From NCBI GenBank assembly GCA_964017185.1, contig OZ024878.1, forward strand, positions 19,533,851-19,597,850: a stretch of 64,000 bases of DNA, in the 5' to 3' direction. A model generated the notes under the pieces. It worked only from the letters and a program-made list of their open reading frames with translations. It did not search any database and was not told the DNA's origin. A program made the translations under genes and the position numbers. The DNA comes from Rugalucina vietnamica (lineage: Eukaryota; Mollusca; Bivalvia; Lucinida; Lucinidae). Numbering within the stretch: the first letter of the stretch is position 1; the number at the start of each line of letters is the position of its first letter. Below are positions 44,809 through 55,125 of the stretch, piece by piece.

Positions 44809-45954
44809 ATGAACGCTTTTGATTTTTGCTGTGGACTTATTTTATCTCTCATAATATGTTTTGGTATCTTTGGAAACACATTAAGTTTCTTGCTTTGGAC
44901 GAAGGGTCGACGTTGTAAGAGACTCCCGGGTGGAATATACCTGAGAGCTCTGGCAATATCAGATAACCTAGCGCTTCTCGCACCAGCGATGAGCCTGGCC
45001 GTGAACCTTGTGGCGGACCATGATCCAGCGGCGGAATACAATTTCATCTGTAAACTTGAAATCTTTAGTCGACATTTCGGGTTATTGGTGAGCACCTGGA
45101 TAATTGTTTGTTTCACACTGGGACGAACCATCACAATCCTAAGACCGGCATCATCCGGTTATTCATTAAGCAAGAAATGGACAGGTGTTTTGATGGTTGT
45201 CATTTATGGTGTGAATTTCCTGTTAAATCTTCCTTTTGGAGTAGTGTACGGTGTGACAGAAACAGCGATTAGTCCAAAACAACAACCCGGAACAGACTTT
45301 GACCCTAACAGCAAATTGAACATCTCTGACAACATAACATTCGACAAGCTAGAAAATGGAACTGAAGCACTCGGATTGAAACGGCAATGTTCAGCGGACA
45401 TTTCATCATTTTTCCACTTCCTGAACTGGTATCACATCTGGTTCATGGACGCTTTTTTGTTGTTTATTATTCCTTTCGGCCTAATGACTGGAAGCAACTT
45501 CATGGTACTCTACCTAGTCGTCGGTAGTAAAAAGTCGGCACAGTCTAAGGTAGACTCCAAAGTTTGGGCCGTCACGATGAGGGCGGTGACAATAAGCGTC
45601 GTCCATTGCGTCACTTCCGGTCCGTTCTCTATGGGAGTTCTGATACCCGGATTTTTCGCCAGGGCCATGAGTGTAAAATACAGCAAGGAATACTATATTG
45701 CTAGGATCTCCATTATTCTTGCATATACGAATCACGCAGTTAATTTTCTTCTGTATTCCTTCTTTGGCTCCGAGTTTAGACGCGACTGCGCTGAAATGCT
45801 GAAGAAAATGAGACCAAGTGTAAAGCCTCAAGAATCGAACGAACCTACTGGCGACGCACTGGTGAGCGAAGATAGAGCTGAGGCGATGGACACACGCTCA
45901 AACAAGCCAGATGATTCAAAAACAATTCAAACAGCCATTGAGTCTACAGCATAA
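44809..45954 (+). CDS. Atypical rhodopsin-class (class A) G protein-coupled receptor, 381 aa
   Basis: Seven hydrophobic segments at about residues 7-30, 44-68, 83-109, 124-147, 209-236, 253-279 and 295-318 mark a plasma-membrane receptor. Class A features: GN at 22-23 in TM1, D52 in TM2 (AISDNLAL), C81 and C194 for the TM3-ECL2 disulphide, P222 in TM5, N308-Y316 (NHAVNFLLY) at the NPxxY place. Unusual points: the DRY motif is GRT (105-107), TM6 lacks CWxP and reads HCVTSGP, the N-terminus is only about 6 residues, and the long ECL2 has three N-glycosylation sequons (N171, N175, N183). The ~60-residue C-tail is Ser/Thr/Glu-rich with C327 near the membrane for possible palmitoylation. Intron-free. 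It resembles expanded invertebrate peptide-receptor-like orphans; the ligand is unknown. Confidence 0.9.
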   Translation: MNAFDFCCGLILSLIICFGIFGNTLSFLLWTKGRRCKRLPGGIYLRALAISDNLALLAPAMSLAVNLVADHDPAAEYNFICKLEIFSRHFGLLVSTWIIVCFTLGRTITILRPASSGYSLSKKWTGVLMVVIYGVNFLLNLPFGVVYGVTETAISPKQQPGTDFDPNSKLNISDNITFDKLENGTEALGLKRQCSADISSFFHFLNWYHIWFMDAFLLFIIPFGLMTGSNFMVLYLVVGSKKSAQSKVDSKVWAVTMRAVTISVVHCVTSGPFSMGVLIPGFFARAMSVKYSKEYYIARISIILAYTNHAVNFLLYSFFGSEFRRDCAEMLKKMRPSVKPQESNEPTGDALVSEDRAEAMDTRSNKPDDSKTIQTAIESTA

Positions 45955-46429
45955 TCTCGCGAAGGTATGGGAAAAAAGTGTACCTGTTGAGTTTGAATTT
46001 ATAAAGTTTGATCTTGCACGGAAACGATGTAGTCTTCAGATTTGTCAAATTTTCTTTACTAACCTACATGTAATATGAAACAAGGCGCCACCTGTGTCGC
46101 GACGCTCTGCTCCTATTCCGCTTGCCAATGATTTATAGGCTACTTACATGTACATGTATATGTGATAGATTCCTTACCCTCCTGGAAGCTGACGAAAATG
46201 AGCCGTAAATTCTGAACTCTCATTTGCACAATTAACAATGATTTCCATACTAAATAGGCTATACAAGTTAGGGATAGACCATTCCCAAAGAAGGAATAAT
46301 CTTTTCTCACAAGAACTCAAGTTCGCCGCTCGGCGCGGCAGCGGCGTAAACAAGCGGAACCATTAACGTATTACTCAAGATAGTGTGACGTAATGTTAAC
46401 AGGAATAATCTAGCACAGGAAATGACAAT
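45955..46429. other. 3' flank of the GPCR gene
   Basis: No recognised gene or repeat. A short CG-rich patch (CGCTCGGCGCGGCAGCGG) occurs near 46,326. Confidence 0.4.
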
Positions 46430-47038
46430 AAATTGAAGGGGTTAGTGCAAGAACGTGTCTATTTTTGTAAGTTTCGAGATAAACGCAAAAAAAAAAACCG
46501 TAAAATTTTGACAACCTTGTGAAAATGGTATCAAAGTATTGGTCGTATCAAACAGAGTAAAAATCTAAAATGTCATGAAATTTCGTTGAAAGATACGGGA
46601 GAAAATTAAGAAATTGAAATATTTATCAAATGTGTTAACGCTAGAATGTGTCTAAGTCCAAACCCCCATTTTTCCCATACCAGTTTTGCCTGGAATTTTG
46701 TTAAAATACATAAATTTACAGTGATAAATTGCCTAATGTGGATGTTCTGAGCTCCTAAAACCATATCAGAACCAATTATTTTTACACCAGCAGATAGTAA
46801 CATTTCTCTGGACTTGGGTATGTTCTTGCATTAAACACTATGCAATGTGTGCACTTAGGCATGTTCTTGCACTGAAAATGGACGCGGCACCTTTTGAAAA
46901 AAAATTACAAATTTCAAACGAACAAAATGTACCAGGTATCACAAACTATATATCAGAATGTAGCTTTTTGTATTTTGTAAAACACATTTTTTGCCAAAAG
47001 TGGACTTAAACATGTTCTTGCACTAACCCCTTCAATTT
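46430..47038. mobile_element. TIR element with perfect 25-bp ends
   Basis: AAATTGAAGGGGTTAGTGCA at 46,430 is exactly mirrored ending at 47,038 (25 bp identical). The tail of the TIR (GTTCTTGCACT) recurs internally after CTTAGGCAT near 46,858 and CTTGGGTAT near 46,813. No ORF resembles a transposase; target duplication is not evident. Confidence 0.85.
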
Positions 47039-47262
47039 GTATCCATTTATCCCCCAGAAAATGACATTAATACAGCGAAATAAAGGAGAGTTGGAATAAT
47101 TTAGTCCTTAGTGTCATCGTTGAATCTGTCATTTAATAAGGGATGCCTAGTCACGACATTTTGTGAACAAATTCTTTCGAATACTTTGTCGTGTTTATCT
47201 GTTGCTAGCCGCAACCGCCAGGGCCGGCAATCCCCTTAGTAAAGCGGATGCGATAGGCCTCC

Positions 47263-47512
47263 ATTACGAAAACTTGCCCATGAAATATACAGAGATTTTT
47301 TCTACTGTGAAAATTGAAAATTTCGTCAGAAAATTTTTGATATTTTTCTTATTTTTGCTCTAAAACATAGATTGTGGGTACTCGTTTAAACCGCCTCGGG
47401 GTATACCCCTGTATATCTCATTTTTGCTATATAAAAGTGGGGTTCAAAGGGGTATACATTACACGGACAAGTTTTCATTATGTACCTAAGTATACTTAGG
47501 GGATAACTGTAT
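47263..47512. mobile_element. R5 copy, truncated
   Basis: ACGAAAACTTGCCCATGAAAT end, ACATAGATTGTGGGTACTCG and GGGGTATACATTACACGG. The palindromic CCGCCTCGGCGAGG centre is replaced by a direct junction to GGGGTATACCCC. Confidence 0.7.
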
Positions 47513-47606
47513 TTTTTTTTTTTTTTTATTTTTTTTTTATTTTTTTTTTTTTTTTTTATTTTTTTTTTTTTTTTTTTTTTTATTTTTTGTTCGGGGGGGG
47601 GGGGGG
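47513..47606. repeat. Long poly-T tract followed by poly-G
   Basis: About 70 T with scattered A, then CGGGGGGGGG... to 47,606. Low complexity; length may be assembly-sensitive. A poly-C tract follows at 47,945-47,960. Confidence 0.9.
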
Positions 47607-48647
47607 GGCGTGGCTTATGTCATTAGGTTTCCGACGTTATATATCGCAGAATATAATGTCGCAAATGTTGATGGGATCCAATCAGACGTCGCGTTACATT
47701 CTCAAGTGCATTAGAATGACCAATGAATGACGTTTTCTGTCGATTTGTGCAAAATTTAAAGTGTGGGTATATTGTTTTCACGTTGTCTGTCCATTCGTCA
47801 TTCCGTTCCTGCATGTTTTCGTTCGTGACACTTGATTTCGGCGTCTTAGCTTAATTATTTACTATTTACCTTTGTCCCAGGAAAAGAAATACCGTAACAC
47901 CTGTGTTAAGCAAGCATCTGTCTTAAACAAGCACTTTCATGCTCCCCCCCCCCCCCCCCCACACACACACACTGATTTTACGTGTAAATGAACCTACCAT
48001 ATGTGGCCTCGGCCACTAGATTCTGTCCCAGTTTTGTCCTTAAGCAGCCACTCATTTCATCAGTCATGTAAAAACAATTATTATATATCCTGTAATTGAT
48101 TTTTACGTAATAAGTCAACTGAGCTCCCACGTAAAACTGAATATTGAATCATAACTTCCCGTAAATGTAAATTGAGCAAAAAGGGCTATTTCTCCTGATT
48201 ATCCTTCAAAAATCCCTTAAAATTGGCAACAAAAGAGTCACCCATGACGAGAACTTTCACTCCCTTCGCCTCGGTCAATATTGGTAGTCTCTGTTGGATA
48301 TCATGTCTTATTTTATACTTTACAGTGAAAACCAGTGTATATCAAAACTTGATAAAATTGGTATTTTCATTGATATATATTTACATTTTTCTAAAACCTC
48401 CTTAGATGAACCATTAGATGTTCACCTGTGTTCATACTTCCATGAACAACATTGTGTCACGCGACGTGACGTAATCCAAACTTGACGTCAAAAAACATGA
48501 ATCTCGCCAATCTGATTGGACGTTGTAAACGTCGACGCCGTTCCGCTGTTTGAACACACACTGTGTGTAGATTCTCTGTTTGCTGGTAAATGTGGCCGCC
48601 TTGGTGATTTTTCAACAAGCGATAGAGAGAAATGAATGTAAATATAA

Positions 48648-48803
48648 GAAATGAGTTTAATTTTTCTGTTGTTCATGGAGCTATGAACCGCAGTGGGTCG
48701 CTAGCAAAGTTTACATGAACCCCTTCGGGGTTCATTCACTTTGCACGCGACCCACTGCGGTTCATAGCTCCATGAACACCAGAAAAAATGAAATTCATTT
48801 CTT
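48648..48803. repeat. Long hairpin with GAACCCCTTCGGGGTTC tip
   Basis: Arms pair from AAATGAGTTTAATTTTTCTG to the complement ending CATTT. The inner 31-bp part (GTTCATGGAGCTATGAACCG onward) is perfect. The tip is a smaller CCCCTTCGGGG stem with the stable TTCG loop. Confidence 0.88.
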
Positions 48804-49132
48804 AAGAAATTTCACTGATATCAAATCTCACTGATATCAAAAGTCACTAGTGACTGATATCAGCCTATATCTTCATTGTAGATTTTGGATTACTTCTGAC
48901 GTTTCCATTTACTTGACGTCATTAAATGTGTCTCACTTCAGAAATTCAAACGCCTATAACTCCCTTGTTTATGAACGAAAACATAAAGTGTGGGTATTCA
49001 TTTTCTTAGTTAGAACGTAAGGAACAATGTGGTACCAAAATTATTTGTGTTTTCAAAAATGTTTGGTTTTTGTATTTTTACCGCCTGCCTTGTAAATTGG
49101 AAAATGCCCGTGTATTGTATAAAATAAAAAGA

Positions 49133-49286
49133 AAATTTGCTTTTTTTCGGTGAATACCAAATATATTTCACCTCGTGTGTTGAAAACATAAAAATTTTCA
49201 CTCGTGCTACGCACTCGTGAAAATTTTGATGTTTTCAACTCACTCGGTGAAATATATTTGGTATTCACCTCAAAAAAGCAAATATC
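49133..49286. repeat. Long hairpin with GTGCTACGCAC centre
   Basis: About 75-bp arms: ATTTGCTTTTTTCGGTGAAT, CCAAATATATTTCACC and AAAATTTTCACTCGTG are all mirrored in order on the right. Few mismatches. Confidence 0.9.
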
Positions 49287-49490
49287 CTCTAAATATTTCA
49301 ATGACTCAATGGTCAATAATTGTTTAATATTTTGACATGGTTATATAAACTAATCAAACTGTCTCAACACCTTCCTGATGACATAAAATTCATTGTTTCA
49401 GAAAACCCTGCATTAAGTAAGCACCCGTCTTAAGCAAGCAGTTTTAGTGTTTCCCTTGTTCACTTGCTTAAGACAGGTTGGACTGCACAT

Positions 49491-50164
49491 GTATAATAAA
49501 TACATCTGAAGAATTTACATGATGTTGTTTTAAATCTTAGAAGTCGCAATATTGTCACAGGTGACAACTGCTTATTTCATAGGGTGACCTAAATAGTTTA
49601 TCAAAACTGTGACGCACATAAACAGATTTCTAACAGAATTGCAATTATTACAGTAAAGGTTACGAGTATGTATGTTGGCAAGATAAGATTTAGTGCGGCC
49701 ATCATATTCTCAATGCAAGAACATATTTATCCCATCAATACACAAAGCTCCTATCAGTAGTATTTGTAACCAACCGATGGATAATTTCAAAGTCAACAAT
49801 GTTATAATTTCGGCTGGTCGAGTCGGCTCGTCTCGACGAGCCGAATATACGATAGGATTTTGGCTGGGAACCTACGAAAAATACCGAACACTCCGCATGA
49901 CTACACAGGTTGGTTTCCGATCTACACTAATTAGTCATCCGGTAAGCCGAAACATGTTATGTTTTAAACGTTAGCAGTGATTGGTTTAATGAAATCCAGC
50001 CAATCATCATTTTTCTTTTAAGCAAAGTTCGGATGTAGACCATTGTGCGTATGCTGATATCGGGGCCGTAAGGGTCGACTAATTACCGAACAGGAAATCC
50101 AGGAAGCAGGTCATCTCTGCCTTTTTACTTTTCGGTCTTACCAAGTCCACTCGGCCTTTTTTCT
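49491..50164. other. Intergenic, one short hairpin
   Basis: TCGGCTCGTCTCGACGAGCCGA near 49,821 is a compact stem-loop. No gene. Confidence 0.5.
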
Positions 50165-50335
50165 TTTTTAATTCAATTTTATGTCCCTTTTAAGATAATT
50201 TCAGCAGCTGACAGCTCATATAAGTGGGTGGTACGAAAACGGGAGGTCCACAAGAAAAAACATCTGGCAAACCGCAAGCAGAAGGTCTCGCACCGTGATT
50301 AAAGGGACCCCGGCCACTTTCACTGACACAATTCA
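50165..50335 (-). mobile_element. SINE type 2, body without intact head
   Basis: TTTTATGTCCCTTTTAAGAT, GAAAACGGGAGG and AACCGCAAGCAGAAGG match the body at 22.2 and 30.0 kb; only traces of the head (GGACCCCGGCCAC) are left. Confidence 0.65.
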
Positions 50336-50553
50336 CACCAAGTAAACCATGTACACGACTTCCATACATTGGACCATGTCTGTTCGCCTCCGAAACACCT
50401 CTAATTTCTATAGCTATTTCATTGCAAGCAGTACTGTGGCTTATGCCTACTTAATGACTGATTAGTGTGGGTCGGAAATCAACATATTTTTATCCAACTT
50501 GTCCATTATGTTTATGCACACAGAGCCGTTTCTAGCCTATAAAAGTGTAACGG

Positions 50554-50663
<110 letters not shown>

Positions 50664-50944
50664 TTACTTTACGACTAATTCTCATGAGATCAGTGTGAGA
50701 GTAATCTTGAGCTCATGCACATCAAAATAAGAAACTTGTTTTCTCAGAAATCACTGGCATACAAGTTTATTTGTTTAAAAAATGAATAGATTTCCAAAAT
50801 GGTGTGGTCATAATACAAAATGCTAAACGAGCCGCTTCTAGCTCTTTGTAATTGTTTATGTTTGTTTTCTTGTTACTCCCATCAATCGATTTCTGATTAT
50901 TCTTGGGAGGTGCATATTGTACACTCCGGTGTGTTTTTAGGATG

Positions 50945-51195
50945 AACCTACATACATGAGGATACAACCTGTGTAGGGATCTTTGACCTGCACAGGGGAT
51001 GACTGTCCCTACTCAGGGGGGGCCCAGTTAATATCCCGATCCAAAGGACGGAGCACTGTGTTCCTGACATACCTGTAAATGGCACGAAGGGAAGCGTGTT
51101 CGGACCGCCAAATTTTCCTCGCCGCCGGCGGGGATCAAACCCGATACCTTTAGCACCAGAGGCCAGTGCGCTAACCACTCGGTTACCGCGCTTCC
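50945..51195 (-). mobile_element. tRNA-derived SINE, type 3
   Basis: On the minus strand AAGCGCGGTAACCGAGTGGT, TAGCGCACTGGCC and GGTATCGGGTTTGATCCCCG give A- and B-box-like blocks in tRNA order. The body contains AGGAACACAGTGCTCCGTCC. Different family from the SINE just downstream. Confidence 0.75.
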
Positions 51196-51290
51196 TTACA
51201 ATATATTGAGCACTGATAATTCATACACCAACGATATAAAGTTCTTGCAATCACTTTGTTTTGATTGGGCTGTACATTTAAACACATAGA

Positions 51291-51460
51291 CGCCTCCGTG
51301 GTGCAGTGGTTATGTCACTCGCCTTGTGATCCAGGGGTCGCAGGTTCGATCCCGGGCTTCTCCAGTCCTTCGGATTGAGACTATAAACCGAGGTCCAGTC
51401 ACCATATGACCTTAGCTGTTGGTGGGACGTTAAACCCCAAATCAATCAATCAATCAATCA
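51291..51460 (+). mobile_element. tRNA-derived SINE, type 4, intact with target duplication
   Basis: The head CGCCTCCGTGGTGCAGTGGT holds the A box, and GCAGGTTCGATCCCGGG is the B box. The body ends GGGACGTTAAACCCCAAATC with five AATC units. AAACACAT flanks both sides (51,280-51,287 and 51,461-51,468), a clean L1-type target-site duplication. SINEs of this general form are widespread in molluscs. Confidence 0.88.
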
Positions 51461-51557
51461 AAACACATGAGTGCCAAATGGCAACTGACTGCTACTCAAG
51501 ACAGAAGTCCATCAATTTAACAGATTGACTGTCGACCCAAAAGACCAATTAAGGATT

Positions 51558-51662
51558 GAAATTCAGATTTTAGCTTTCACTGGATGATGAAAAACATTAG
51601 GCTGTTTTAATGTATGTGAAGCCTGAAGCTAATGTTTTTCGCTAAAACCTGAATTTCAGTAC
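51558..51662. repeat. Inverted repeat
   Basis: GAAATTCAGATTTTAGC pairs with GCTAAAACCTGAATTTC and GAAAAACATTAG with CTAATGTTTTTC around a ~40-bp centre. A related phrase (CTTAATGTTTTTCATTGG) near 51,912 suggests a longer element. Confidence 0.75.
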
Positions 51663-52057
51663 TTATATTTACATTAATTTTTCATATTATCGATCAAGAA
51701 TCAGATTTTAATTGCGCATATCATCGCTGATTTTCATGTTATCTGACATTAAATCCGACTTAACGTAATTTTGGAACAGCCAACACGTCAAATTTTCGCG
51801 CCTAACGTAATGGCGATACGCGACCAACTTCACGACAACAAGAGTAAACAAACAACGTCACTGGCTGGTTTTGACGTCGCCCCGCCCATAGGCGTGGCCT
51901 CTAAAACACGCGACTTAATGTTTTTCATTGGAAAATGAAGAACATAAAGAAAGATACTAAAATGTAAATATTCCATCATGAACAAACAAATTATGTATCA
52001 TACATATACGAGCAGACAACGTCATTACTACGAGTAGATTATAAGAATCTTACATGA

Positions 52058-52175
52058 GTGTCAGGTATGCGGATAGACAAATCTGTCCCGAGGGTCACAT
52101 TTTGGCATCACGAGGCTCGCCGAGTGATGCCAAACTGTGACCCGAGGGACAGATTTGTCTATCCATACATGACAC
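52058..52175. repeat. Long hairpin with CACGAGGCTCGCCGAGTG centre
   Basis: Arms of about 58 bp (GTGTCAGGTATGCGGATAGA, CAAATCTGTCCCGAGGGTCA, TGGCATCA) are mirrored with few mismatches. Next to it, TTTCTTGCACGCCG (52,190) and CCGGTGTGCAAGAAA (52,456) bracket a second, 280-bp TIR element. Confidence 0.88.
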
Positions 52176-52186
52176 GAATGATGGAT

Positions 52187-52470
52187 TCTTTTTCTTGCAC
52201 GCCGTAATGCGACAAAGCTTGATTTTTATACTATTTACTTAGAAAAATGCTACAATGGCGGCGTCCGCCATTTTGAATTAAAACGTTTTGACGTCATCGT
52301 GACGTTTGCGCTTAGCGACGAAATTACGTGACGTCCTATACAACCAATGTTAAAAAAGAACACTTGAACGCAGCGTGGGACGGGGTGAGATAGCGAGGGT
52401 GAGATAAGAATTTCTCACATGGGGTAAAACGTTGGATTTCTCTATCCGGTGTGCAAGAAATATAATTCTG
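52187..52470. mobile_element. MITE with TTTCTTGCACGCCG ends
   Basis: Terminal inverted repeats as stated for the adjoining hairpin. Non-coding interior with GACGTCA motifs and a GAGATAGCGAGGGTGAGATA stretch. Confidence 0.6.
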
Positions 52471-52636
52471 AAGGCGTGATCTGAGAGCACATTCTTGAAA
52501 TTGTTCAGTTTAACGTTTTACATGGATCTACATTTTAACGACCAAATCTCAGACGAGAGAATCATGAGGGGCCACATTCGATATGACATAATTATATTAA
52601 TGGGACAACAACAACATAGTTTTAATTCCAGTTACG

Positions 52637-52868
52637 GGTAAATTGAGCCTGTGCGTGAGAAAACCAACAATTTGGGTTCTGACCAGGTTTGACACAAACG
52701 GGGCTGTACAGTCACAGAAGCTCGTCAGAGGCTTGAAATTTTGTATTTAAGTAGAAGAGGGATTGCCCTATACGTGTAGCGAAAACAAAACGGTGCTGAT
52801 CAGCTTCTCGGTAATCAGCTTCGCAGCTACTGAGAAGCTGATCTGCGCCTTTGTTTTCGCATAAGCAT
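52637..52868. mobile_element. TGAGCCGC MITE, fourth copy, reversed
   Basis: TGAGCCTGTGCGTGAGAAAA, CAGGTTTGACACAAACGGG and a strong palindrome (AGCGAAAACAAAACGGTGCT to GCGCCTTTGTTTTCGC) match the family. The right terminus is lost where F3 copy C begins. Confidence 0.75.
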
Positions 52869-52871
52869 TTT

Positions 52872-55055
52872 TAGCTCACCTGAGCCGAAGGCTCACAGGT
52901 GAGCTTATAGTATACCCATGCTCCGGCGTCCGTCCGTCGTCCGTCCGTCCGTCGTCGTCCGTCGTCGGTCGTCCACAATTTCAAAGATCTTCTCCTCTGA
53001 GGTAGCAATCCACATTTTTTAGAGCATTTTTCAGTTAATTTTGCTAGATCCGCCAAAATTGATAATAGCTCTGTCCAATCTGGTGACCAATCCGATTTCT
53101 CCCATAAAATCATTAAATCAAATGTCTAACAACAAAATAACATCATTTAAATTGCCTATCACTGACTATCACCCTACCTGTATCGGGGATATTTTCCCCT
53201 ACCCCCTCTTTCAGACCAGTGAATTTTCGTAAAATATGCCTAAAGTCTGGGCCCCCATGCATATTCTGTGCAAAAGGAAGCCCCATAGATCTCATGCAAA
53301 TACTTAGAGAATCGACCCTGGATCATAATGAGCAGTGCACAAATATGTGCCATCCATCTACTTTTTTCGCTATTTGTGAACAAAGATAACCCCTGCAAAG
53401 TCGACAGTGATGAGCGTCACCGGCTATGACTGGCGAACGATCCGGGATCCTTATATAATTCCGGTTTTTACCAGTCTAAAAATAGAAAATAAGTATTTTT
53501 CACATGTTTGAGGCATAATTGATCCGATTTGGGGAAAGATGTCGGCAAATTATTGAAAGAGGATAATTTACAGCCCAATTTCATGCCCTACCCCTTAATA
53601 TTGAAATTTTTGGCCACCTCAAAAGTACGAAACTGTGAATGGAACCTGAAACCGCTTGGCCAATCAAAGCCAAATTTCATGTGGAGCATCCTTAGGAAGG
53701 GAGAACGAAAGTTTGTATAAATGGTCCAGGTCACATAACCAAGATGGCCGCCATGGCTATAAATAGCAAAAACCTTTAAAAATCTTTTCCAGAACCGGTG
53801 GGCCGATTTCCATGTAACTTGGTATGTAGCATCGGGGACGTGGGCCCATCATAGTTTATATAAATCATGACCCTAGGATGACCTTGACCTATTTTACGGC
53901 AAGGTCAACTTAGGTCGCCAATGCATTTGAATGGGAAAAAATGGTAAAATGCTATTTAGTAAGTAAAACTTACTGGGAATAGGCAAATGGACAGAAGATT
54001 AATGTTAATTGAAAATTTTAGCCCCTGGGGGGTTTGTAGCCCCTGCCCCAGGGCTATATACATGTATATGACCATAATATTCAAACATCTTCTCCCCTGA
54101 AACCGCTTGGCCAATCAAAGCCAAACTTCATATGGAGCATCCTTGGGAAGGGGGAAAGAAAGTTTATATAAATGGTCAAGGTCACATGACCAAGATGGCT
54201 GCCATGGCTATAAATAGAAAAAACCTTTATAAATCTTCTCCAGAACCAGAAGACCAATGATTTTGAAACTTGGTGTGAAGCATCAGTGACTGGAGCTCTA
54301 CAAAGTTTATATAAATCATGACCCTGGGATGACCTTGACCTATTTTACGGCAAGGTCAACATAGGTCGCTCTTGCATTTGAATGGGGAAAAGTGTTAAAA
54401 TGTCATTTGTAGGGAAAAACTTGCAGGAAATGGCTAAATGGACTAAAGATTGATGATTCTGAAAAAAATTGGACCCCATGGGTCTGTTTACCCCCACCCC
54501 GGGGCAATATACATGTACATTACAGCGATATTCAAAGATCTTCTTCTTTGAAACTGCTTGGCCAATCAAAGCCAAACTTTATGAGGAGCATTGTTAGGAA
54601 GTGGGAATGAAAGTTTGTATAAATGGTCAAGGTGACATGACCAAGATGGCCGCCATGGCTATAAATAGCAAAAACCTTCAAAAATCTTCTTCTCCAGAAC
54701 CAGAAGGCCTATGATTTTGAAACTTGGCATGAAGCATCAGGCAACGAAATTCTACAAAGTTTATATAAATCATGACCCCTGGATGACCTTGACCTATTTT
54801 ACGGCAAGGTCAACTTAGGTCACCCATGCATTTGAATGGGGAAAATTGTTAAAATGTCATTTGAAGGGAAAAACTTGCAGTTAATTGGCAAATGGTCTGA
54901 AGTTTTTTTTATTTGAAAAAGAAATTGACTCCAGGGGTTGCTCTTACCCGGGCTTGGGGTTATATACATGAATATTACAATTCTAGTCATACAAGTTTAT
55001 TGGTATATATCTCAGGTTTCAGGTGAGCGTTTAAAGGACCATTGGTCCTCTGGTG
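52872..55055. mobile_element. F3 repeat copy C, inverted, about three and a half units
   Basis: On the left it has the hairpin AGCTCACCTGAGCCGAAGGC and TCACAGGTGAGCT, then GTCCGTCCGTCC. On the right it has GTGAGCGTTTAAAGGACC and ATTGGTCCTCTGG. Units anchored by TGACCTATTTTACGGCAAGG occur at about 53,886, 54,336 and 54,789. About 450 bp after the hairpin (53,040-53,500) has a more diverged text. Confidence 0.85.
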
Positions 55056-55125
55056 TTGATTTTCTTATGCAGTGGCTCAATTCAAATAAGCATTGACAAC
55101 TGAAGTAACATTCTTACGCGTTTTC

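Larger units (their letters stand above)
47890..49490. repeat. Possible TIR pair enclosing hairpins
   Basis: AACACCTGTGTTAAGCAAGC at 47,896 and the complement of CTTGCTTAAGACAGGTTGGA at 49,468 are similar, with an inner repeat of TCTTAAGCAAGC-like sequence on each side. The pair could be ends of one 1.6-kb element or two separate MITE fragments. Confidence 0.4.

Noticed and set aside
47890..49490. Single 1.6-kb Tc1-like transposon
   Set aside because: The end similarity is partial, no transposase ORF exists and two unrelated hairpins lie inside; evidence is too weak for a firm call.
51291..51365. Functional tRNA gene
   Set aside because: Same reasoning; target duplication and an AATC tail show it is a SINE.
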